Made by a program: the position numbers and the translations under genes
In this document: positions 56,651-64,000 of the stretch, piece by piece
How positions within the stretch are numbered: the stretch's first letter is position 1
Layout: every line of letters begins with the position of its first letter
From: Astrocystis sublimbata
Taxonomy: Eukaryota; Ascomycota; Sordariomycetes; Xylariales; Xylariaceae
Direction: 5' to 3'
NCBI GenBank assembly: GCA_022453515.1
Contig: JAJNNY010000007.1
Coordinates: 124,001-188,000 of the forward strand
Length of the DNA: 64,000 nt
The notes under the pieces: generated by a model
Database searches by the model: none
Told to the model about the DNA's origin: nothing
Seen by the model: only the letters and a program-made list of their open reading frames with translations

Positions 56651-57976
56651 AACACACCAATGACTTGGTGAAAAGTGAAAGAGAATCGTGGAATATTGGA
56701 TTGAATGGCTGCATGTAGGAGCCTCGCAATAGTTAACACAGGCTGGCAGTCAATGACCTCCTGTGTGCGGTGTGCTGCTCGCATAATACTGGCAAAACCG
56801 AGATATGTGGGAAGCAGAAGACCCTGATGGGTGCGACAGCCGCAACAATCTCAATGTGCCGATGGAATAGGGCGAGACATTTGTGGCCTACCCCAACTGC
56901 CTCATGCAGTCTATCATATGGCTTCCGATGTGGTCGTCATGCTTGCCAAGGAGCGAGTCGCTTGCCTGGGGGCAGACCAAAAGGTATTGAAAAGAAATAT
57001 CTAGAGTGGCGAGACCAAACTGGACGCGGGTCCCGAGATATCGTGGCCACTCGCGCAATTCAGGGGTTCGTTCGACTCAGAGGAAGGAAGTCTTGATCCG
57101 CAAACGAGCGATCCTATCATGCGCTATGAAAATTTAATGAAATATTCACACATCCCTCCAGCGATTCATATTCCGCTGAATCCTGTGACGATTATCGTAT
57201 AACCGATGAGCTGCTGCTCATAAACAACTTCTATATACTCAGATAATAAACAGATAATAAACAGAATCTAGAATTTGTTATGTAAGAGGATTCGCATAAA
57301 TGGTGGGTGCTGGTATCCAAAAGGCTTTAATGATGTTTATTACTACAGGCTCTGTAGCCTGACCTGCTATGTAGGTCCAGCAGCTAGTCAATTTCATGAT
57401 GTAAAGCTTAGATGGAATTCGAAGCATCTGCTATTGCGCAGTTCGAAACCATCACTGTCTGATGAGACGAAATCAATCACAGTTGCAGACTTAAAGATAC
57501 AAACACAGCATCGAGAGGCAAGGGAATATGGAAAGAAAGCAACGTATGGATTGCTATGGTATATAGTAGTCATGGAGCATTAAAATCATTATCGTACTAC
57601 CCATTGGCTCTGTAAAGCCCCCATCCCAATATCGCCCAAAATTCACAGTCCTGACAAACTCCAGCCCTAATAGGCAGGTCCCTTCCCAACCAGTATATGT
57701 CGCCCGCGTGGGTTATCCGAGCCACCGTTTATATCCCCGAGATTCACGGGCCGTGCCGTGCCGTGCCGACATAGCTGCACATTTTTCCCGGTGCAGCTCC
57801 TTATGTACCCTTAATCCGACCACATTACCCCCTATACACAAGCTCAAGGGCGAGACTATATGAGCTCCCCTGTAGCACCCTGCCGACTCTCGGTATCCTG
57901 GCAATCGAGCTCGCAGGCAGACGGCCGATCGATATCACGACCGTCGCACTAATAATAACAAAACAATAAACACACT
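56651..57976. other. convergent intergenic spacer
   Basis: 1.3 kb of 3' flanks of DPH2 and the second MARVEL-like gene. A short GCCGT repeat lies near 57751. A frame at 57275-57583 has no family match and is not called. Confidence 0.4.
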
Positions 57977-58757
57977 CTACACATACACACGCCGGTGCGA
58001 GTGGTGCGAGCTGTGTCTCGATCTGGGCGCCGACCGAGAGCGGTGGCTATGGCGATGGCTGTGAGTCTCGCGCACGTAGGTCTTCTCGTGGCGCGAGCCC
58101 ATGCGATCACCATGCATGGCAGCTAGCACGGCAGTGAAGAAGAAGAGGATGGTGTTGATGATGCCCAAGGCGAAGGAGGCCTTCAGCATGGCGCACGGCT
58201 TGTCGAGGGAGACGCGCACGCCGTTGAGGTTGGCGGAGCCGAAGATGCCGAGGCTGACATCGACGCTGGAGCCGGGCCGGACGTGGGTGCAGTCGGCGCT
58301 GGAGATAAAGCGCAGGGCGTAGACGGCGCCGATGAAGGCGCCGACGAACAGAAGGTCGACGACGGCGACGAAGGTCGCGTTCGTCGAGCTCCGGTGGTAG
58401 CTGAACAGCGTGAAGATGGCCCACGCCGCCGCCAGCACCGACACGATGAACAGGATCAGGATGTACTGCGGCGTCAGCGCGTTCAGCTTGTTGTACCCGT
58501 CGACAAAGTACGCCAGCAGGCCGATGATGGGGATCTGTGTGGCGCATGGGCGCGAAGGGTTAGCATGTGCTCCTTTGTTTCACTCTACTTGTCCTTTCCA
58601 AACTCTGGGTTGGTGAGGGCTGAATATCCCCTCCGTGAGAGACGCGCGCTTGCGGGAACGGAATGGGACAGAGAGGAGGGCAGGGAGGGGTGGGGGGTCT
58701 TACCAGAGTGACGATCTGGAGGAATCGCCAAAAGGCGAAGAACACAGCGAACAGCAT
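57977..58757 (-). CDS. MARVEL-like membrane protein with His/Ser/Arg-rich tail
   Basis: Exons 58757-58704 and 58534-57977 join in frame to 203 residues. Four hydrophobic helices are seen near residues 3-25, 42-62, 70-90 and 135-157. The start MLFAVFFAFWRFLQIVTL and the family block IPIIGLLAYFVDGYNKLNALTPQYILILFIVSVLAAAWAIFTLFSYHRS fit fungal membrane-associating (MARVEL) proteins. The extracellular loop carries two Cys (SADCTHVR and DKPCAML). The last 45 residues hold about eleven His plus Ser and Arg (THSHRHSHRSRS...HSSHHSHRR), an unusual cytosolic tail. Function unknown. The donor is GTAAGA; the intron is 169 bp. Confidence 0.82.
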
Positions 58758-60752
58758 TTTCTGTTTTACTTTCTCTTGGTGCTCGGAATAAACTGTTGTT
58801 GGTTGGTTTTCTGGCGTCGTTTGTTCTCTGCGTTGATCAATGGACAAAGCCTTTGTTGCAATTCGATTGTGACAATTGCTGCGAATCAAGAAGTCGCTTC
58901 GGAAGATGCGGGGTGACGGGTTGCGCAATTGCGCAAGGTCGTGCGTGGAGATGAGGTGAGAAATCCTGCAGAAGAGAGCTGCAGACGCAATGTGTGTTGG
59001 CGCAACTGCACAGGTTTCCCTTGCGACGTAGGCGGCGCCCTGCGTGAGAGCTGAGCGAATGGGAACTCAGGCGGTGGGCAGGTGGTGAGTGAGACGTTAT
59101 CTTCCGTTATACTGCTGTCTTACTGGCGGGACTGGGTGCTGCGGGCGCAAGAATGAGTTGAGCTGGCTGAGCTGGGCTGAGCTGAAGACAACAGTTGTAG
59201 GTTCGACAACGTGAGTGGGTGGGAAAGTTTGGGTGGGAAATGCGGGAGACGAGGAGATAAGTTTCTGGGGTTCCCTGATAAGATGGCCTGTTGGTTGCGA
59301 TACTTTAAAAGTTGGGACGATTGGGAATCCGAATAATACGAAGGCTGGGGATGACGATATTCCGCCAATGGCGCTGGAAGCTACGCTAGGGAAACAGGGC
59401 TGCAGCAGGCAATTAAAAGAGGACAGGGGTGAGTGCTGGGTGAGTGCTAGGTGAGGCCTAGATTCTCTGCATTCTCGTGCGAGATCGAACCGCCCAAAGC
59501 GTTGGTGCCGAGGGTGCCAGGGCCCAGCTCCCTGCAACGTTCGGATGCTTATCTCGTATACCTAGACTATATTGCTGTCTAAGTCGGAACGGTGTTGTGT
59601 GATTGTTATGATTGTGTTGGTTGCTCCGAAGCACCACCTATGTATGTACTAGGTATGTAGCAAGGCAGTTAATTCTTGCTGGATGACGTACGTGAGGAAA
59701 TGTCGGCAAGGGAGATCGGCGGCCCACGATGCCAGTGCAGCGGGTTCATTCAGAGTAATAATTCCCGCGTCTGAAAGTGCAGTACTACACCTACACTATC
59801 AGTTGGCCAGACAATAGTGGTAGAGCTTGCTCTGAGCTAGCTAAAACTTTATCTCGGATAGAAAGAGACAGACAGCCCACAATTCGACACAACGGAGCTG
59901 CCACAATAATAATAGTTCTTGAGGCCCAGCGATGTTCTCTCTATACCTTTTGCCATTCTCAGGCATGATCCGGACAGGTCAGGGCAATCAGCTGAAGGTG
60001 AAGGTGACAGGCTCGACAGGCACACGGGGACAGAGTGGGGAGGCAGTAGAGCCACTAGGACGGCTTGGGGCACCTTAGTGACTTTCTTACTGTGATAGGA
60101 AGAGCCTAGCTCGATCCGTATAATGTGAGTGGCTGGGAGCCTGCAAGGGCTTCTTTGCACACCTGGATGCTGGCCACGCTCCCGAGGCTCCCTGCCCGTC
60201 GCCCGTCTACAGCACTCAGTACCCAGCCGGCCCTGACACGTGCGTGACATCTATTCATCTGCAAGACCCCTTGAAAACGAGAGGCTCCCGAGGCAATGTG
60301 GGTTATGTACACTAGCGATGTAGGTCAACGATCAGAGCCATCTTGTGTGTCATAGGGTCTCTGTCGACCACTTAGTGGGTGGGCTATTGCCTGCCGGATC
60401 TTAGATTAGACCAAGACAGAAGAGCAGTGTTCGGCGTTCGCTATTACATGTGAAGACGTCGAGATGCATCCGCCTTGTTGCCTATCAAATTCAAAACCCC
60501 CTACTGTATTGAGAGACAAAGGGTAGTGCGCGGGAAACATTGGCATTGTCTGCCAACAGGAGTTCTGAAGCTTATTGTACTCTAACCATGATTTTGGTAT
60601 TGGCCGACCATGTCGTTACTTATATATATGATCAACCAATAGCTGCATGCGAGCTTCGAGATATGCACTATTGCAAATCTTTCTGAACCAGCTACTCAAA
60701 GGCATCGAATCCTATAACGTTCACAGTCGCCTACAATATTCAACTTACAAAC
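58758..60752. other. intergenic region between divergent genes
   Basis: Two kilobases upstream of the MARVEL-like gene and the orphan at 60753. Open frames near 59100-59540 lie on both strands and have no family match. No repeats of note. Confidence 0.4.
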
Positions 60753-61208
60753 ATGGCGGGAAGGAATAGCAACACCTTCTGGGACGTCTTTGCTGACGAC
60801 ATGCCCCGTGTACCTACAGTGGACGAGTTCATCTGTCGAATTGTGGGCCTGCAGTTCCCACGGGGTATTGTGAGAGACATAAACGGCATCCTTCACAATC
60901 CCCCCAATGATCCTGGGACAACAGTGGCGGCTATTATGGAAGTCATCACAACGGCCTCAGGCTTGGAGGCAGGTTTCTACACTAGAACCTTGCGTCGGAA
61001 TCTACTCTACGTTCCCGCCGCTTGGGGTTTAAAGCTAAGTATTAATATCGCCCTTACCGAGGCCGAGAACATGATCAACGAAGCGCTTGGTGAGGCGAGG
61101 AATCTCCAGCAGCTCGACACACTCTTCTGGGACGCGTACAAGCGAGCAGAAGTTTTGTGTGGGGAGAAAGGTGTTCAGCTGGAGTGGCCGCCTTTCAAGC
61201 AATTGTAA
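60753..61208 (+). CDS. hypothetical protein, 151 aa
   Basis: An intronless frame from ATG 60753 (context AAACATGGCGG). The sequence reads as a small globular, mostly helical protein: VPTVDEFICRIVGLQFP, GTTVAAIMEVITTASGLEAGFYTRTLRRNLL, LTEAENMINEALGEARNLQQLDTLFWDAYKRAEVLC. Two Cys. No signal peptide or membrane helix. No family recognised. Normal coding composition and a good start context favour a real, possibly lineage-restricted gene. Confidence 0.6.
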   Translation: MAGRNSNTFWDVFADDMPRVPTVDEFICRIVGLQFPRGIVRDINGILHNPPNDPGTTVAAIMEVITTASGLEAGFYTRTLRRNLLYVPAAWGLKLSINIALTEAENMINEALGEARNLQQLDTLFWDAYKRAEVLCGEKGVQLEWPPFKQL

Positions 61209-62170
61209 ATGTCAGACGGCAATTACCTAGGTAGCGGATAGACTGTTGTCTTTTCTCCTCCTCTCGTTAAGTAGCAAAATCCTAGAATGACTCAATATCC
61301 ATGTTAGAAAAAAAGCTCGAATTTGTTGTGATTTATCACATAAACTAAACCATTAAAAATAAAAACAGTGTTTGGGGTCCTTGCGTTAAATGAGTGAGAT
61401 GAAGCACAGGGCAAGTTCCGTAACTCAAGCACACATAATGTTCAACCAGCACTCTCTAAATCCCCTACTAAGCATGTTATAAATTGCTCCTTGGCTATGC
61501 CAGGTCTGGTAAGATAGCATCATATTGTTGGTGCTAATTCTAAGTAAATATCGATAATTAGACACCAATGTTATGCTATGGTTGCGATAAATATCTATTA
61601 ACAATGACACACACGTGCCAGTAGGCAAAAAGAGATCTCCTGTCCTGCAAACTTGCACTATACGGTTTGCGATTTGAATAAGAAGCTTTCTAGTACCTAG
61701 CCTAGGTACAGTGGGGATTTGTGGGCAATGACCAAATCACAAGAGAAAACATATTAATTTGGCAGGAGCAGAAGACCTGAGTGGGATAAACAACACCACA
61801 GCCATGCTTTGGGTCTTATTCCATAAGGCCTCAGGCTTGGGTGCAGTACCATGCAGTTACACTATCCAAACACGAGTGTTTGGAAACGCACTTGCTTCAC
61901 TCAACATGCCGTTCCTCCCACACACACCTTTCTATATCCCGATTTCTGGCTTTACGTCGTCTACCTAGTTACTGTGTTGAAACCCTCTACGGTAATTGGG
62001 AAAATGAGTGATCAGTCATGATTTCCTATTCACGACCATGAAAAATCGTTCCCAACTACCTTCATTCACTGGCTCCTTCCTTGCAGCAACCCTCACCATC
62101 GAACCTAAACAACCAGGAACTTGATATTTCTTCCCTTGCCCAGACGCTAGCGACATTCAGCGACTACACA
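61209..62170. other. AT-rich intergenic region
   Basis: About 1 kb between tandem plus-strand genes; AT-rich from 61280 to 61760. It holds TACCTAGGTA at 61224 and a 17-bp palindrome GTACCTAG-C-CTAGGTAC at 61693-61709. No gene recognised. Confidence 0.45.
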
Positions 62171-63613
62171 ATGGCAGAGCAAAACCGCAAGGTCAAGGCC
62201 GGCCTTCCATGCAGCAATGCAATCGAGGGACGCGCTGCTTGTGGCTTCGATCCAAAGGATGGCGGGAGAAGTCTCGAAGCTCTCAGAAGCTGCACAATCT
62301 GTGCCTCCGCAGCCAAATTGCAATGCTCTATCTGTGCAACTGTGAGTGCATTGACTTCATCCTATCATTCTCATCCAAGCTGAGACAACCTGCAGTGGTA
62401 TTGCGAGCCGAAGTGCTTGAGGAAAGACTGGCCTCACCACAAGTTCCTATGCCGGAGCCTCCGGGACGATTTCAGTAACGAGAACGCCCCGGCCAACAAT
62501 GTGCGAGCCATCCTCTTCCCCATGGATACCAATCAGCCAACCTGGGTATGGATCAATCTCAAGGTCCTCGATCTTTCCATCACAAGAGCTCTTGGGATCA
62601 CCATGCCAAAGCCGCTCAAGAAAGCCGTCAACCAGCTCGCCGCAGTAGACATCAACAAAAGTCTAGCGCACCGCGAGATAGGCCACGGAATCCGTCAATT
62701 TACCGCTCCAAAGGCGCGTTTTGGGGGCCATCAGGGCCATCATATCAACAAGTCTATCTTCGCTCTGGCCGACCCGGGAAGTCTCAAGACGTACTTTGGT
62801 TCTGCCATCTACATTGGCTTTCGCACTGATCAGGCCCACGGCACCCCCAGGATCTACTATGAAGATACCAGTCCCCGCGACCTACGTATGATTATTGAGT
62901 GGTACCATACTCGTCCTGAGAACCCATTCATTTCCAAAGCCCACCGTCTGCCCTTGAATTCATATAGCTCCTATGGCAGCCCGAAGAAGGACGTCTCACT
63001 CTGGCCAGCTTTTAAACTCAACTGCTTAGGTGACACAGACCGCTTGAACGAATTGACTCCGGGTTCTTGCATTGTCTGGGAAGTGCAACAGGTTCAGGTG
63101 CTGTCCGAAGACATCCTCGGCAGTCGGATGGAGAGTGACTTTATCGCCATGGCTGAACTTCCATGGGTTGTCCAACCGGTCCATGGCACCTTCGATCCCG
63201 TCGCCGATGAAGGAAAAGAGACAGATCTTCTATACAACAAAGGGGGGATGGTTTTTGCTCCCCAGATTAAGAGGAGTTTCCATAGCTGGCATCTTGATAC
63301 CATCGACGGATGGGTCCTTCCAGCTCACCTGACATCCGAATACTGCGGCTCTTTTCTGGTCATGCACAAGGATGGTGACTTGATAATCCAGGAGCACGTC
63401 GAATGCTTTTGCGAATTTGTCAAGTCGTGCTTGGATGCTGCCAATCCGCTTATGACTTATGCGACCAACGAGGAGGGCGTCAGGCGGGCTCTGATCGGCG
63501 AAAGCGAGTTGGCACAGTACATCACAAGGGAAAACTTCGAGGCTTTCTGGCGTGGGCTTGTTGGCGCTAACGCCGAAGAGATGATGTACCATCCTTCGCC
63601 TTATGAGATTTGA
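62171..63613 (+). CDS. MYND-type zinc finger protein
   Basis: Exons 62171-62341 and 62396-63613 join in frame to 462 residues; the 54-bp intron has a GTGAGT donor and falls inside the finger. The finger is at about residues 41-78: C-x2-C-x7-C-x2-C, then WYCEPKC, and HHKFLC, the MYND pattern of seven Cys and one His. MYND domains bind short proline-rich peptides. The remaining 380 residues have no domain I recognise; they contain GHHINKSIFALADPG, LNELTPGSCIVWEVQQVQVL and VQEHVECFCEFVKSC-like segments typical of fungal MYND proteins of unknown role. No SET motif (for example NHSC) is seen, so it is not a SMYD-type methyltransferase. Confidence 0.85.
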
Positions 63614-64000
63614 GATTTTAGATGACAGGTGGTGAGTGTCAGGCACTGGGGTCGCAAGAGGGTCAAAGCAGGCTCATGGGTACTAAACCAAAGCTTTCCG
63701 AAGCCCAATACTTTCAAGATACCTTCTAGGAGCTCGAGAATCAATCATATCGAGCCTTTGCTCGCTTTGTTTTGTTAGACAGCCTATCCCTCTCTTTGGA
63801 GTGATAGACATCTAGCGGCGCTCCCGTCGGAGGCTTCTAGTCTATTCGACACTTTTGGCGATGAGTCGAGAGTAAAGAATCGCTACGTTCAATGAGCTTG
63901 GTAGTCAATACTATAGATCAAGACGTTGCATCGCATGCACTTCAAAATGTGCTAATTATACTATGCCAAGCCGTATATCTGGCTATTTTTTTCCGCCAAA
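63614..64000. other. 3' flank of the MYND gene
   Basis: Downstream non-coding sequence to the right edge. No gene recognised. Confidence 0.4.

Noticed and set aside
57275..57583. 102-codon ORF downstream of DPH2
   Set aside because: AT-rich convergent spacer; no family match and no good start context.
59097..59537. Serine/proline-rich ORF on the minus strand
   Set aside because: Low-complexity composition, overlapping frames on both strands and no splice or family support.

Overview
The window looks like nuclear DNA of a filamentous ascomycete (Pezizomycotina, most likely a Sordariomycete). Genes are split by many 50-100 bp GT-AG introns, intergenic spaces run 0.2-2.7 kb, and the best family matches I can recall are the Neurospora qa and Aspergillus qut proteins. 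No rRNA, tRNA, CRISPR or intact transposon was recognised. All exon models were built by hand from splice consensus, frame continuity and remembered family sequence; no search was run.

Layout: 12-335, the 3' end of an unidentified acidic-tailed gene; 730-2760, a UapA/UapC-type uric acid-xanthine permease; 4200-18879, a quinate utilisation cluster. The cluster holds qutR (repressor) and qutA (activator) as a divergent pair, then qutC (3-dehydroshikimate dehydratase), qutD (quinate permease) divergent from qutB (quinate/shikimate dehydrogenase), and qutG (inositol-monophosphatase-like). Together they import quinate, oxidise it and convert dehydroshikimate to protocatechuate under QutA/QutR control. 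The catabolic 3-dehydroquinase (qutE/qa-2) is not in the window. Matches of 15/16 to the Neurospora qa activator site lie at the 5' end of qutA and in the qutD-qutB promoter.

After the cluster: a JIP5-type WD40 ribosome-biogenesis protein, a secreted GH18 chitinase, a secreted glycerophosphodiester phosphodiesterase-like protein, a MARVEL-like membrane protein, sulfite oxidase, and a catalase gene that has lost the exon region encoding the proximal haem ligand. Next come a Jen1-type monocarboxylate transporter, a GNAT acetyltransferase and a nine-exon SAM methyltransferase with a 13-nt exon. Then an orphan gene, an mpaB-like oxygenase-domain protein, the GPI transamidase subunit GPI17/PIG-S, and a FAT1-type acyl-CoA synthetase.

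The right end has a small AT-rich orphan ORF, DPH2 (diphthamide synthesis), a second MARVEL-like protein with a His/Ser/Arg-rich tail, another orphan, and a MYND-finger protein. Outside the qut cluster the neighbours do not form an obvious pathway; most are housekeeping or dispersed genes. The points most worth checking are the truncated catalase, the qut regulatory sites and the missing qutE, and the very small exons.
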